Below the pieces are notes generated by a model. It worked only from the letters and a program-made list of their open reading frames with translations, made no database searches and was not told the DNA's origin. This document shows, one piece after another, positions 36,739 to 46,025 of a DNA stretch of 64,000 bases. Origin of the DNA: a bacterium (GTDB lineage Bacteria > Hinthialibacterota > Hinthialibacteria > OLB16); contig JAJVIK010000014.1 of NCBI GenBank assembly GCA_022072055.1, positions 62,001 to 126,000 of the forward strand, in the 5' to 3' direction. The translations under genes and the position numbers were made by a program. The first letter of the stretch is position 1, and every line of letters starts with the position of its first letter.

Positions 36739-37684
36739 TCACCCCCTTCTTGATCAATTCGGAGTCGTGGATGAAATCAAAGTGGCAGTCCAGGCAGGCC
36801 CGCGAGTGGTGGGAGATTTCCTCGGGGGTCATGTTCAAGTCGGGGGCCATCTCGGCCAGGTGTTCCGAGGACACGATCTGTGGGACCGCCTCCCCGTCCT
36901 TAAAGGGCTTCTTCTCATGGCAGAGGAGGCAGAATTTGCCGTTGCCGTTCTTGAAGATCCGCCCGGCGTTCTCGTTCTCGGCGTGGAACAGATGGCAGGC
37001 GGTGCAATCCATGAAGGCGTGCTCGTGAGTCTCAAAGTCCTCCACGATCGCCTTGTGGCAGTCGCGGCAGGTGAAGATCACAGGATGGCCTTCCACCTCG
37101 CGGTGATCCTTTTCAGGCTTGCCGTCGTGGCAATCCTCACACTGGTGGATCACCGGGTGGATGCGCGCCTCGTTCACCTTGGCCAGCAAATAGATCGGCT
37201 CATGCGGGCTGTGACATTCGATGCAGCGCGTGGTGTTGTCGGTGACATGCAGGAACTTGTAGTGTTCAGTCGGATCGATCTGGGGGAAGTTGGTGGGGCG
37301 GGCGGCGAGCTTCCGGTGACAGAAGAGGCACCCCTCCAGGGTGTATTCCATCGGCATGAGGGCCTCTTCCTCGGACACCGTGGGAGTGTCTTCGGTGTGA
37401 TGGCGGACATGCAGGTTGCCGGGTCCGTGGCAGTCTTCGCATTCAACCCCGTAGTGGATGTCCTTATCATGCAGCGCATGAATGTCCTCGTGGCACTCGG
37501 CGCAGGCTTCCCGCCCCTGATGGACCGGTTCGTGGGACATGATCTCGTACACGCTGTCCTTCCGGTAATGCCCAACCTCCCCGAAGCTCGCGGGTTTGAG
37601 GAGGCGCTGGGCGGCCAATCCTCCAACCCCCAGGGCGGCAACCACCAGGACGACTCTCAGGACATGGGTGGCGTGGGTCATCAT
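36722..37684 (-). CDS. Nine-heme c-type cytochrome
   Basis: This 320-residue protein has an N-terminal signal or membrane anchor (MTHATHVLRVVLVVAALGVGG) and nine CxxCH motifs (CAECH, CEDCH, CLFCH, CIECH, CEDCH, CRDCH, CTACH, CLLCH, CLDCH), so it should bind nine hemes in the periplasm. It is the first gene of a tight cytochrome-ferredoxin-NrfD operon. Related modules feed electrons between quinone and periplasmic reductases or extracellular acceptors. The number of hemes does not match the standard NrfB pentaheme protein. Confidence 0.92.
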   Translation of the reverse strand: MMTHATHVLRVVLVVAALGVGGLAAQRLLKPASFGEVGHYRKDSVYEIMSHEPVHQGREACAECHEDIHALHDKDIHYGVECEDCHGPGNLHVRHHTEDTPTVSEEEALMPMEYTLEGCLFCHRKLAARPTNFPQIDPTEHYKFLHVTDNTTRCIECHSPHEPIYLLAKVNEARIHPVIHQCEDCHDGKPEKDHREVEGHPVIFTCRDCHKAIVEDFETHEHAFMDCTACHLFHAENENAGRIFKNGNGKFCLLCHEKKPFKDGEAVPQIVSSEHLAEMAPDLNMTPEEISHHSRACLDCHFDFIHDSELIKKGVIVDVQ

Positions 37685-37842
37685 GATAGCGTATTGACGA
37701 TAGAGATTACCGGTATACTCTTCTTTTGGGATACATGCAAGCTGGAATCAAAAAATGTTCCGGACTAAAGACGTATCTCCAAGGGAAACAACAATTCGCA
37801 TAGCCGCGGACGCCGGAAATCACGGATCCGGGCTTGGGACAT

Positions 37843-39264
37843 CTACTTTTCTTCACCTCGGGTCACACGGACATCCGGCCGCGACTTATCGGGAATCACC
37901 CGGATCGATTTCTCCCGTGTGGTGACTTGGTATACCGCCTCGGACTCGGGGCGCAAACGCTCCGCTCGGAGGGGACCATGATGCCGGTTTTCCAGCCACA
38001 CCAAGGTCCACAGCGCCTCTTCCGGTCCCGAGATTTCATACGCGCCGGGGCGGCTTGCGGCGAAGGTCTCCGCTTCCTCGAGCCACCCCTCCCAGGTTTT
38101 GTTCCAGGTATTCCATTCCAACGGAAGGAAGCTGATCGGCTGGGTGTAGCGGATCATCCCAAGGCGCTCCTTCAGGCTCTCCCCCAGCGGGTGAAGGGCC
38201 AGCATCGCCGAAAGCAGGATCGAGGAGAGGGGAATCCCGGCAAGGGCGAAAGCTCCCCCGATCCCTTTCCTCTTCGCATCGATGCCTCGAAAGCCGAGCG
38301 CCGCGGCAAGCGGCCAGACCGGATGGGTCCAACAGGTGATTCGCGCGAAGTCGATATCCCGGAATGGGAGGAGAAACAAGGCGCCCGCGAGCCACGCGGT
38401 GAGCCAGCGCGCAAGGGCGCGGTCTTCAGACTTCCAAAGGCGAACCAGTCCCCACAGCCCAAGGCCGAAGAGGATCGGGTGAACCGCGAGCAGCGTGTGG
38501 AGGAGGTACTTGAGAATCTGACCCGGAAGCGAGCCGAGCGTGAAGTAGGAGGAAAAATTCTCCCAAGTGAGCATCGCGCCGGAAGGGGCGAATAGGGGAT
38601 CGGAGAGGCGCCGCAGATAGAGATAAAAGGCCGCCCCTGAAAGGAACACAAGCCACCCGCGCCACCGTGTGAAAAGGTTTTCCTTCGGGTTCGTGGGGAG
38701 AAAGAATAGCGCGCCTGAAGCAAGCGCGAAATCCGCGCGAAACAGGAGAGAGGCAGTCCAGGGAAGGAAAGCGAAGGCCCACAAGCCTGCCTTTACCGCG
38801 GAGGGCCACAGCAAGAAGAGTAGAGTCAGTTGCAGGAAGAAAGTCGCCAAAACCACCGGCTGAACGATCAGGGAAAGCCCCCAGAACCTTGGAAGAAGCG
38901 CGGTGGCGACGAGCAGCCAGAGGCTGGACCACGCTTCCAGCCCAAGGCATCTTCCGATCAGCGGGACGATCAGGACAGACAGGATTCCGGCCAGCGCGTT
39001 TTGCAGGACTTGACCCCTCAAGAAGGTTTTTGGACTGTGCTCGCCGTCCAAGAGTTCGTAGTGTGCATGGAGGTAGAAGGCTCTCACCGTGTCCTGATTG
39101 AAAACCTGTGTGTAAGGGGGGGACTGATGCGCCATCTGACTGATGCCGGTCAGATACAGCGCCGAATCGAGGCTGCCGGGACCCGAACAGCGGTACGCCA
39201 GGCGCGAGTAAACCACGAGAGAAATCAGGAGGATCGAGGCGAGGATCAGGGGGAGCCGTGACAT
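37843..39264 (-). CDS. Membrane protein, probable GT-C-type glycosyltransferase
   Basis: I use the ATG at 39264 (473 residues), six bases after the permease stop. About nine or ten hydrophobic segments follow an early luminal/periplasmic motif (CSGPGSLDSALYLTG, VFNQDTVRAFYLH), which resembles polyprenol-sugar dependent GT-C enzymes. The soluble C-terminus (~390-473) carries EWNTWNKTWEGW. The family is not confirmed; it could also be a generic membrane protein. It shares an operon with the ABC genes. Confidence 0.5.
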   Translation of the reverse strand: MSRLPLILASILLISLVVYSRLAYRCSGPGSLDSALYLTGISQMAHQSPPYTQVFNQDTVRAFYLHAHYELLDGEHSPKTFLRGQVLQNALAGILSVLIVPLIGRCLGLEAWSSLWLLVATALLPRFWGLSLIVQPVVLATFFLQLTLLFLLWPSAVKAGLWAFAFLPWTASLLFRADFALASGALFFLPTNPKENLFTRWRGWLVFLSGAAFYLYLRRLSDPLFAPSGAMLTWENFSSYFTLGSLPGQILKYLLHTLLAVHPILFGLGLWGLVRLWKSEDRALARWLTAWLAGALFLLPFRDIDFARITCWTHPVWPLAAALGFRGIDAKRKGIGGAFALAGIPLSSILLSAMLALHPLGESLKERLGMIRYTQPISFLPLEWNTWNKTWEGWLEEAETFAASRPGAYEISGPEEALWTLVWLENRHHGPLRAERLRPESEAVYQVTTREKSIRVIPDKSRPDVRVTRGEEK

Positions 39265-39269
39265 TCCCA

Positions 39270-40208
39270 CTAACGCCTGGTGGTCCACTCGTTGAGGACC
39301 GCCATCACAATCACCACCAAGCCCATCAGGATGGTCTGCCATTGCTGGGGAAACCCGGTCATGTCGAGACCATAGCGGAGGATCCCGACCGCGAGGATTC
39401 CCAGCCCGGTGCCGAGGACCGAACCGTTGCCCCCGGTGATCCGAGTGCCGCCGACCACCACCGCCGCGATCACTTCCAGTTCCAAGGTGGGGGCATGCTC
39501 CGGATTGGCGGTGGCGAAACGCGCCACATAGATCGGCGCGGAAAGCCCGCACATGAATCCGGAAAAGGTGTACAAACCGGTCTTGAGGGCGCGCGTGGGA
39601 ACGGCCGCGAACTCCGCCGCCCTCTCGCTAGCTCCGATGGCCACCGCATAGCGCCCGATCCAACTTTTCCGGAACACCAAGTGGCCGGCGACTATGGCCA
39701 CCAACAGCAAGAGGAAGGTGTGCGGGACATAGCCTAGATTCAGCTCGGCGATGCGCAAGAACTCAGGCGGGAATTTCCGAACCGGGTCCGCCGAGGAGAT
39801 CCCCAGCGCGAGTCCCCGATAGAGCGCGCGAGTGGCCAGGGTCACCACCAGCGGCGCAATGCCGAGGAAACTTCCCATCCAGCCGTTGAAAAAGCCCGCC
39901 ACGGTTCCGGTGAGCACGGAGAGCAGCAGGGCAACCCCCATCCCCAAGCCCCAATCCCGCCAAGCGGCGCCCATCACAATCCCCGAAAGGACCATCATTG
40001 AACCGACCGAAATGTCGATCCCCCCGGTGCAGATGATGAAGGTCATCGGCACCGCGATCAGCCCGACCTCGACCAAGTGCCGCGAACGGTCCGAAAGGTT
40101 CCAGGGATCAAGGAAACCCTCCGTGACCATGCCAAAAGACGCAAAGAGGAGGATGCACATCAGAAGCAGCCCCCACTCGTGAGGAGAAAGGAAACGCGCG
40201 GCCTTCAT
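39270..40208 (-). CDS. ABC transporter permease, RbsC/XylH-type sugar family
   Basis: The ATG at 40208 (312 residues) overlaps the upstream stop by ATGA. The permease signature GGIDISVGSMMVLSG and the late GGNGSVLGTGLGILAVG mark a BPD_transp_2 monosaccharide permease with about eight to ten transmembrane segments. It pairs with the permease domain fused to the ATPase just upstream. No substrate-binding protein gene is seen in the window. Confidence 0.9.
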   Translation of the reverse strand: MKAARFLSPHEWGLLLMCILLFASFGMVTEGFLDPWNLSDRSRHLVEVGLIAVPMTFIICTGGIDISVGSMMVLSGIVMGAAWRDWGLGMGVALLLSVLTGTVAGFFNGWMGSFLGIAPLVVTLATRALYRGLALGISSADPVRKFPPEFLRIAELNLGYVPHTFLLLLVAIVAGHLVFRKSWIGRYAVAIGASERAAEFAAVPTRALKTGLYTFSGFMCGLSAPIYVARFATANPEHAPTLELEVIAAVVVGGTRITGGNGSVLGTGLGILAVGILRYGLDMTGFPQQWQTILMGLVVIVMAVLNEWTTRR

Positions 40209-42754
40209 CGCGCGCGACTCCGCCCCGCGCGGTTCACCACCCAACTGTCGATCAAGACTGTCGCCAGGATGAATAACCCGATAAACACCGGCTGCCAGTA
40301 AGAGCTGATGTCGAGGAGGATCAAGCCGTTGTTGATCACCCCGATCAAACAAGCCCCGAGAAAGGTTCCGGCGGCGGTTCCGCTGCCGCCCATGATATTG
40401 CAGCCGCCGATCACCGCCGCGGCGATGGCCTGGAGCTCCAGGCCCTCTCCCGCGTTGGCCTGCACCTTGCCGTTATAGGCTCCATACAGGACCGAAGCCA
40501 GACCGATGAAGGCCCCACTTACCGCGAAGGAGAGGATCGAGAGTCGCGCGGCGGGAAGCCCGATCTGCGCGGCGGCTGTCTTGGAGTTTCCCACCGCGAG
40601 AATCTGACGACCGATGGTGGTTCTTTGGAGCAGCGCCCAGGCCAGCGCCAGAACCGCGAGCGCAAACCACACCACTCGCGGGACTTGAAGCAGGAACCCA
40701 TCCCCCAGCGCGCGGTAACTGTCGGGGAGATTGGTGACCTCGTAACCTCCGGTGAGCTGACGCATCAATCCGCGATAGATCGAAAGCCCCGCCAGAGTCA
40801 CAATGATCGGATGAACCCGTCCGAGCAGGCTGACCCCCATGTTCACGCTCCCAATCGCCGCGCCCAGCAGCACCGCCAGGATTAGGCACAGTGGGATCGG
40901 AACACCCGCCACCGCCGCCATGCCCGCCGCGGCGCCGACCAGTCCGAGCATCGAACCGACCGAGATGTCGATTCCGCCCCCGCCGATCACAAAGGTCGCG
41001 CCGATCGCCGCCACCGAGAGGATCGAGATGGAGCTCAGAACATCGGACAGGTTGGAGAAGGTGAGAAAGGTGTCCGGCCGCAAGATCGCCATGAGGCTCA
41101 TCACCGCGAGCAGCGCCAAGCCGATGCCCGCCTCGCGAACCAGGGAGAGGTCAAATCGTGTTTTCCGCGCCTGGGCGGAGCCTTCTTTTTCGTCGGGGAC
41201 GCGACCGAGCGTGTCCCTCCACCCCTGCTCCCCCGACGGGAAGGCGGCCGCCGCGACCGCCTCGGGAGAGTCCCGTCTTGGGTCGAACTCGCCCACAATC
41301 CGCCCTTCGGACATGACCGCCACGCGGTCGCTGAGCAGCATGACCTCGGGAAGTTCCGAGGAGATCAGCAGAACCCCTTTCCCGGAGTCGGCCAACTCGG
41401 AAATCGCCTTGTGAATTTCCGCCTTGGCCCCGACATCCACGCCGCGCGTGGGTTCATCCAGAAGCAGCGCGTCGGGATTTGTTTCCAGCCAGCGCCCAAG
41501 GACCACCTTTTGTTGATTTCCGCCGGAGAGGGTTTCGATGGAGGCCTCCGGGCTCTCTGTCTTCACACGGTTTTCCGCAAGGATGCGTTCCGTGCTCTCA
41601 CGCTCGCCTCGCCGTTTCACGAGGGTGAAGGCCGACAGTCGCCGCAAGACCGCCATCACCGAGTTTTCCCTGACCGAAAGCCCCCTGAAGATCCCCTGGG
41701 TCAAGCGATCCTCGGGGAGGTAGGCGATTCCCGCTCGAAGGGAAGCGCCCGGGGAACAGACCGTGAGCGACTTGCCATTTACAGATATCTCGCCGGAAGC
41801 CTTCTTGCGAAACCCAAAAACAGTTTGTGCGAACTCGCTTCTTCCCGCGCCCACAAGACCGTAAAGGCCGACAATCTCCCCACGGCGCACCTCAAGGTCC
41901 ACGTGGGAGAATGCGGCTTCCCGGTCGGTCAGTCCCTTGGTCGCCAAAAGGGTTGCTCCGGGAGCCGCCTTTCGCTCGATTCGCGCTTGTGTCACCGAGC
42001 GACCCACCATTCCCTGGACAATATCCTCGAGCGCGACCTCGCGAACCGTGCGTGTCCAAACATGCGCGCCATCCCGCAGAACCATGACCCGGTCGCAGAG
42101 GTTCAGCACCTCCTCGAGCCGGTGGCTCACATAGACCACCGCCATGCCGCGCTCGCGCAATCGGCGGATGTGCGCGAACAGGGATTCGCATTCCTTGTGA
42201 GTCAGCGAGGCGGTGGGTTCATCAAGGAACAGGACTGTCGCCTTCTGATGGAGCGCCGAGGCGATCTGGGCGAGGACCCGCTGGGCCACCGACAGGCTCC
42301 GCGCTCGCCCTCGAACCGGCAGCGGTTCGCCGAGATCGGCAAGAGCCTCTTGGGCGGTTCTGAAGGTGGACTTCCAGTCCACCCAGCCCGGGGGACGAGT
42401 GGGAAGACCGGGGCCGAGGAGCATGTTTTCGGCCAGGGAAAGATCGGCGAAGAGCTCGGCTTCCTGGTGGACCACCGCGATGCCCGCCTCGGTGGCCTGA
42501 CGAGGCGAGGTGAAATGGCGCGCCGCGCCACCGAGAAGCAATTCCCCCGAATCCGGACGATGGACTCCGGTGGCGATATTGATGAGGGTGCTCTTGCCCG
42601 CGCCGTTCTCGCCGACAAGCCCCAGGACCTCCCCTTTTCCCACGGCAAGGGACACATCCGAGAGCGCGCGGATGCCTCCGAAAGACTTCGAGATGCGGCG
42701 CAGTTCAAACCAAGAAGGCGCGGACAACATGACCCGCGAGGTTACCACAGGCAT
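40205..42754 (-). CDS. Fused double ABC ATPase (RbsA-like) and permease (RbsC-like)
   Basis: This 849-residue single frame starts at an ATG with GAGG six bases upstream. Residues ~15-240 and ~265-500 are two ABC ATPase domains: the first has GENGAGKST and the second has the signature LSGGNQQKVVLGRWLETNP with LLLDEPTRGVDVG. After a linker (~503-527, SGEQGWRDTLGRVPDEKE) the C-terminus is an RbsC-type permease with GGGIDISVGSMLGLVG. Separate ATPase and permease genes are usual in this family; a fusion is unusual. The linker is partly encoded by the dispersed palindrome at 41195-41220. It and the next permease would form a ribose/galactose-type importer. Confidence 0.92.
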   Translation of the reverse strand: MPVVTSRVMLSAPSWFELRRISKSFGGIRALSDVSLAVGKGEVLGLVGENGAGKSTLINIATGVHRPDSGELLLGGAARHFTSPRQATEAGIAVVHQEAELFADLSLAENMLLGPGLPTRPPGWVDWKSTFRTAQEALADLGEPLPVRGRARSLSVAQRVLAQIASALHQKATVLFLDEPTASLTHKECESLFAHIRRLRERGMAVVYVSHRLEEVLNLCDRVMVLRDGAHVWTRTVREVALEDIVQGMVGRSVTQARIERKAAPGATLLATKGLTDREAAFSHVDLEVRRGEIVGLYGLVGAGRSEFAQTVFGFRKKASGEISVNGKSLTVCSPGASLRAGIAYLPEDRLTQGIFRGLSVRENSVMAVLRRLSAFTLVKRRGERESTERILAENRVKTESPEASIETLSGGNQQKVVLGRWLETNPDALLLDEPTRGVDVGAKAEIHKAISELADSGKGVLLISSELPEVMLLSDRVAVMSEGRIVGEFDPRRDSPEAVAAAAFPSGEQGWRDTLGRVPDEKEGSAQARKTRFDLSLVREAGIGLALLAVMSLMAILRPDTFLTFSNLSDVLSSISILSVAAIGATFVIGGGGIDISVGSMLGLVGAAAGMAAVAGVPIPLCLILAVLLGAAIGSVNMGVSLLGRVHPIIVTLAGLSIYRGLMRQLTGGYEVTNLPDSYRALGDGFLLQVPRVVWFALAVLALAWALLQRTTIGRQILAVGNSKTAAAQIGLPAARLSILSFAVSGAFIGLASVLYGAYNGKVQANAGEGLELQAIAAAVIGGCNIMGGSGTAAGTFLGACLIGVINNGLILLDISSYWQPVFIGLFILATVLIDSWVVNRAGRSRAR
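41195..41220. repeat. Palindromic repeat within the ABC fusion linker
   Basis: The sequence GGGGACGCGACCGAGCGTGT then CCCTCC has near-palindromic arms GGGACGCG/CGTGTCCC. The reverse strand reads GGAGGGACACGCTCGGTCGC, matching the core in the repeats at 31612, 51258 and 57555. It sits at codons ~511-520, exactly in the linker between the ATPase and permease halves, and is in frame. Confidence 0.75.
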
Positions 42755-42821
42755 GGCCCTCGTAGCACGGGCGTCCCGCCGGGGCCGGGATTTGAAAGGA
42801 GGCGAGGGCTCGGTGGAGCAA

Positions 42822-43445
42822 TTAGTGCAGCGGGGCGCGGGCCTTGGCGGCGAGGTCGTACAAGACTTCCTGATAGGCGCGCAGCAGCGGGGGAAAGTCG
42901 TAATCCATAATGTCGCCCAGCTCTACCGTGTCGCGATTCTCGAAGGCGCGCTGGGTTTCCTCAAGCAGCCGATTCAGTTCGGCCACAACCTCCTCGGCGG
43001 GGGTTTCATTCGTCGTGAAGACCCCATCCCACCCGCGGCCCAACACCTTCATCGCGCTGCCTGTCCCCTCCACCAGTTCGATGAAGAGCTGGAGCCCCTG
43101 CTCCAGGGTGACCATCCCTTCGCGCGGGTCGCTCCCGCGCAGCTCCCGCGCGGCGCGAGTGAACACATCCATCACCTTGGAGAGATGCTCCGCGCATCCT
43201 TGAAGCACCTCCGCCGCGACCTCGCGCATCGATCCGGTCTTGACCTCGAGCAGGGATTCGGAGCGGACTGTCGCGGCGCTCGGGAGCGCCCCACCGCCGA
43301 CGGCAATGGGGACTCCATCGAGAAGGACCGCGGTAATGGCTCTCTTTTGAAGGGTGCAATGGGAAGTGATCGCGGAAAGCGCCTCGGCCAAGCTGCCGGT
43401 GGGCGAGGCGAGATCAGCGGGGACCCCATCGATGTGGATACGCAT
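42822..43445 (-). CDS. Hypothetical protein
   Basis: This 207-residue protein is not recognised. Residues 1-70 look like a beta-rich N-terminal domain (MRIHIDGVPADLA, ITAVLLDGVPIAVG). The rest is alpha-helical and acidic (LEQGLQLFIELVEGTG, EEVVAELNRLLEETQRAFE). There is no signal peptide or membrane segment. It lies upstream of the ABC operon by 67 bp and downstream of the HD-GYP gene. GGAGGG lies about 11 bases before the start. Confidence 0.55.
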   Translation of the reverse strand: MRIHIDGVPADLASPTGSLAEALSAITSHCTLQKRAITAVLLDGVPIAVGGGALPSAATVRSESLLEVKTGSMREVAAEVLQGCAEHLSKVMDVFTRAARELRGSDPREGMVTLEQGLQLFIELVEGTGSAMKVLGRGWDGVFTTNETPAEEVVAELNRLLEETQRAFENRDTVELGDIMDYDFPPLLRAYQEVLYDLAAKARAPLH

Positions 43446-43505
43446 TGGCGTCCATTCCCTCCCCCTCGGTGGAATGCTGTAGGGTGCCTTGTCGCCTCCG
43501 CCCGG

Positions 43506-45011
43506 TCAATACACGACCACGTTTTCCTTGTAAAACGATTCGCCCTCACGCTCCAGTATCCCAACCAGGATGTCCACCATGTCGCGGTCGAAGTGGGTGT
43601 CGGCGTTTTCGCGCAAGAAGCCGATAACTTTGGGAATCGGCCATGCGGGCTTGTAGGACCGCTCGGTCACGAGCGCATCAAAGACCTCCGCGACGATCAG
43701 CGCCCTGCTGGGAATCGCAAGGTCCGAACCTCCGATCCCCTCGGGATAGCCTTTCCCATCCACCCGCTCATGATGCTGATAGACCCACACTCGCACCTCC
43801 TCGAGGGATCGGATGGGGCCGAGGATGCGGTCGCCGATAATGGGATGCAGCTTCATTTCGGCGTATTCGTCATCGGTGAGTTTTCCCGGCTTGAGGAGCA
43901 CATCATCCCGAATCCCGATCTTGCCGATGTCGTGGAGGATCGCCGCCACCTTGAGTTTATCGAGGGTCTCCTCGCCAAACCCGATCTGCGAACCGATGGC
44001 TTGGGTGTATTTGACCACCCGGTCCCCATGCCCGCGCGTGTAGGGATCCTTAGCCTCGACCGCGTTGGCCAACGCCCGGATGATCGCAAGGTAATCGCGA
44101 TGGAGGCTGTCGTAGAGGCTGGCGTTTTCGATCGCAAAGGTGGCTTGTGAGGCAATCATCTCCAGGGTGCGAAGGTTGGCCTCGGTGAACGGCTGCGGAC
44201 TCTTGTTGCGGGCGACATGCAGCACGCCGATGAATTCCCCCTTTGCCCGCAGGGGAACGCTCATCGCGGAGCGGCGAGTGGGGCGACTGAACAGCGGGCA
44301 CGGGAAGGGGGCTTCGATTCCGGCCGAGGCCAAGACCGGCTCCCGCGAACCGAGGCGCCACTCCTCATGGTCCTTGGGCGGATACAACACGGTGAGATCG
44401 GGGCGCTCGGATTCGTTCCCAAGATAAGCCGCCAATCGGACTCGTCGCTGATCCCGACAATCGAGAAGCACCGCGCCGGAATCGGCCTGGAACTCAGAGA
44501 GCGCGCTCTCCAGGACCACCTGCAGAACTTCGTTGAGCTCCAGAGTGGAGTTGAGCGCCTCGGTGATCCGCTGGAGGTTGACCGCCTCGCGAAGTTGAAC
44601 GTTCTCGCGACGGAGCCGGAGGTTGTCGAGAGCGCGCCTCACCACCGCGCGGATGGAATCCACGGTGAACGGCTTGGTGACATAGTCATAAGCGCCCGAT
44701 TTCAGCGAAGTGACCGCGTTCTCCAGCGTGGGGAATCCGGTCATCAAGATGACAGGGACCTCGGGGTGGAAGCGGATGGTCTGACTGAGAATCTGCATGC
44801 CATCCGTCTGGTTTCCCAGCTTGAGGTCGGTGAGCACCAGATCAAACGGCTCGCGTTCGAGAACCTCAAGCGCCGAGCGACCATCGACCTGCGTGACAAC
44901 CTCCGCGCCCTCATCCTCCAGGAGTTCCTGGATGAGTTCGCATATCAGGACCTCGTCATCCACCACCAGAATTCGTGGCGAGTCCAACCCGGGTGTACTG
45001 GCAGTCAGCAT
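43506..45011 (-). CDS. Response regulator with GAF and HD-GYP domains
   Basis: I choose the ATG at 45011 (501 residues) with GGGGAG six bases upstream; the frame extends to 45083. A receiver domain (PRILVVDDEVLICEL, DLVLTDLKLG) is followed by a GAF domain (~155-300) and a C-terminal HD-GYP domain with HDIGKIGIRDDVLLKPGKL and the motif HHERVDGKGYPEG. HD-GYP enzymes hydrolyse cyclic-di-GMP or similar dinucleotides. All key His/Asp/GYP residues are present, so it is likely active. Confidence 0.93.
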   Translation of the reverse strand: MLTASTPGLDSPRILVVDDEVLICELIQELLEDEGAEVVTQVDGRSALEVLEREPFDLVLTDLKLGNQTDGMQILSQTIRFHPEVPVILMTGFPTLENAVTSLKSGAYDYVTKPFTVDSIRAVVRRALDNLRLRRENVQLREAVNLQRITEALNSTLELNEVLQVVLESALSEFQADSGAVLLDCRDQRRVRLAAYLGNESERPDLTVLYPPKDHEEWRLGSREPVLASAGIEAPFPCPLFSRPTRRSAMSVPLRAKGEFIGVLHVARNKSPQPFTEANLRTLEMIASQATFAIENASLYDSLHRDYLAIIRALANAVEAKDPYTRGHGDRVVKYTQAIGSQIGFGEETLDKLKVAAILHDIGKIGIRDDVLLKPGKLTDDEYAEMKLHPIIGDRILGPIRSLEEVRVWVYQHHERVDGKGYPEGIGGSDLAIPSRALIVAEVFDALVTERSYKPAWPIPKVIGFLRENADTHFDRDMVDILVGILEREGESFYKENVVVY

Positions 45012-45123
45012 CAAAGGCTCCCCAAGCGTCTTTAATATAGCCAAACGCATGATACATGGATTTATATTGAAAGTCAACCGCAATTCTCGAAGGGCCGGAA
45101 AAAAAGGTCCAAGAACTGAAAGA

Positions 45124-45147
45124 GGCCAAACCCCGAAAGGCTTGGCC
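45124..45147 (-). terminator. Hairpin terminator after the pseudopilin gene
   Basis: In the minus-strand direction GGCCAAGCC, loop TTTCGG and GGTTTGGCC form a 9-bp stem (one G-U pair) followed by TCTTTC; a run of seven T lies further on, before the HD-GYP gene. The hairpin is 28 bp past the stop. Confidence 0.6.
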
Positions 45148-45174
45148 CCCTAGACTGTCGGAATCACCTGTAGG

Positions 45175-45654
45175 TTAGTTGGCGAATGTGTGGTTGGTGT
45201 CCCGAACATAGTCGCCGTTGGCGTCCTGATTGTACGATCGGCGGTGGATGTGAAGCCCCTCCTGCTCGTAGGTGATCCCCCCGCCACCATCATCCGCGGA
45301 CATGGAGCAGACAGGGACAACCACGAGGCCGTTTGCGTCATTGATGTCCCCAACCGTGTAGGTTCCTCCCCCGGGACAGGGGTCGTTTACATCCGTTCCG
45401 CGCAAGTAGCTGTTGATCTGATCGGCATCAAAGGCGATAATCGGCCCGCCCACGTGGACATCTTTCTTCCAAGCAACCTGCTCCTTGGCTCCATAGATCG
45501 AATCGAGCACGCCATTGCAGGCGCTTCCTTGGGCGTCGCGCCGGTTTTTCAGAAAAGCCGGCACGGCAATCGAGACTATGAGGCCGATGATTGCCAAGAC
45601 GATCATGATTTCCACCAGGGTGAAGCCGTGATTCCGTCTCTTATTGGTGTTCAT
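45175..45654 (-). CDS. Type II secretion/type IV pilus pseudopilin (small)
   Basis: I use the ATG at 45654 (159 residues). The leader ends NHG followed by FTLVEIMIVLAIIGLIVSIA, the prepilin peptidase cleavage site and methylated Phe of type IV pilins and GspG-like pseudopilins. The mature body has an A-rich helix and a short beta domain with a Cys pair candidate (CNGVLDS, PVCSMS). It is likely assembled in a pseudopilus. A candidate sigma-54 promoter is 109 bp upstream. The two other domains of a secretion system are not here. Confidence 0.93.
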   Translation of the reverse strand: MNTNKRRNHGFTLVEIMIVLAIIGLIVSIAVPAFLKNRRDAQGSACNGVLDSIYGAKEQVAWKKDVHVGGPIIAFDADQINSYLRGTDVNDPCPGGGTYTVGDINDANGLVVVPVCSMSADDGGGGITYEQEGLHIHRRSYNQDANGDYVRDTNHTFAN

Positions 45655-45762
45655 GGACTCTGGTCCTCCATCTTTCATCCCTCTGTTCAGCCGCGTGGTT
45701 GCCCCACGTCGTGTCCCAGCTAGAGCCACCGGGCAACACCCCCCATGGCGCGCCTCCTCCTT

Positions 45763-45780
45763 GAGCAGCCCGCATGCCAA
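45763..45780 (-). promoter_or_regulatory. Candidate sigma-54 promoter upstream of the pseudopilin
   Basis: The minus-strand sequence TTGGCATGCGGGCTGCTC has GG and GC exactly 10 bases apart, and TTGGCA plus TGCT match the -24/-12 consensus well. Sigma-54 controls many pilin genes. The 371-bp intergenic region 45655-46025 otherwise shows no gene that I can support. This is a pattern match, not a proven site. Confidence 0.5.
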
Positions 45781-46025
45781 CCATTGGGCTATCGGATTCC
45801 TGATTCACCTTTTCGTGAGTCTCCTTGTTTTCGCAAATTCGGCGGAGAATGGGTGACTTTCGCCCGCGAATCATCGAGAGACCGGAGGGCTATCCTGGGC
45901 CACTGAGACAGACGTGTCCCTAGAAATGGGACTGACCTGTCACATTGATGGCTTTCGGTGTCTTTGAAGGAACGGTCAACCTGCTATTCTTGGGGCCACT
46001 CTATCTGACCCGGGAGGACAACACC

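Noticed and set aside
42510-44150. Long open frame on the plus strand over the ABC and HD-GYP genes
   Set aside because: It overlaps three convincing minus-strand genes and has no recognisable domain.
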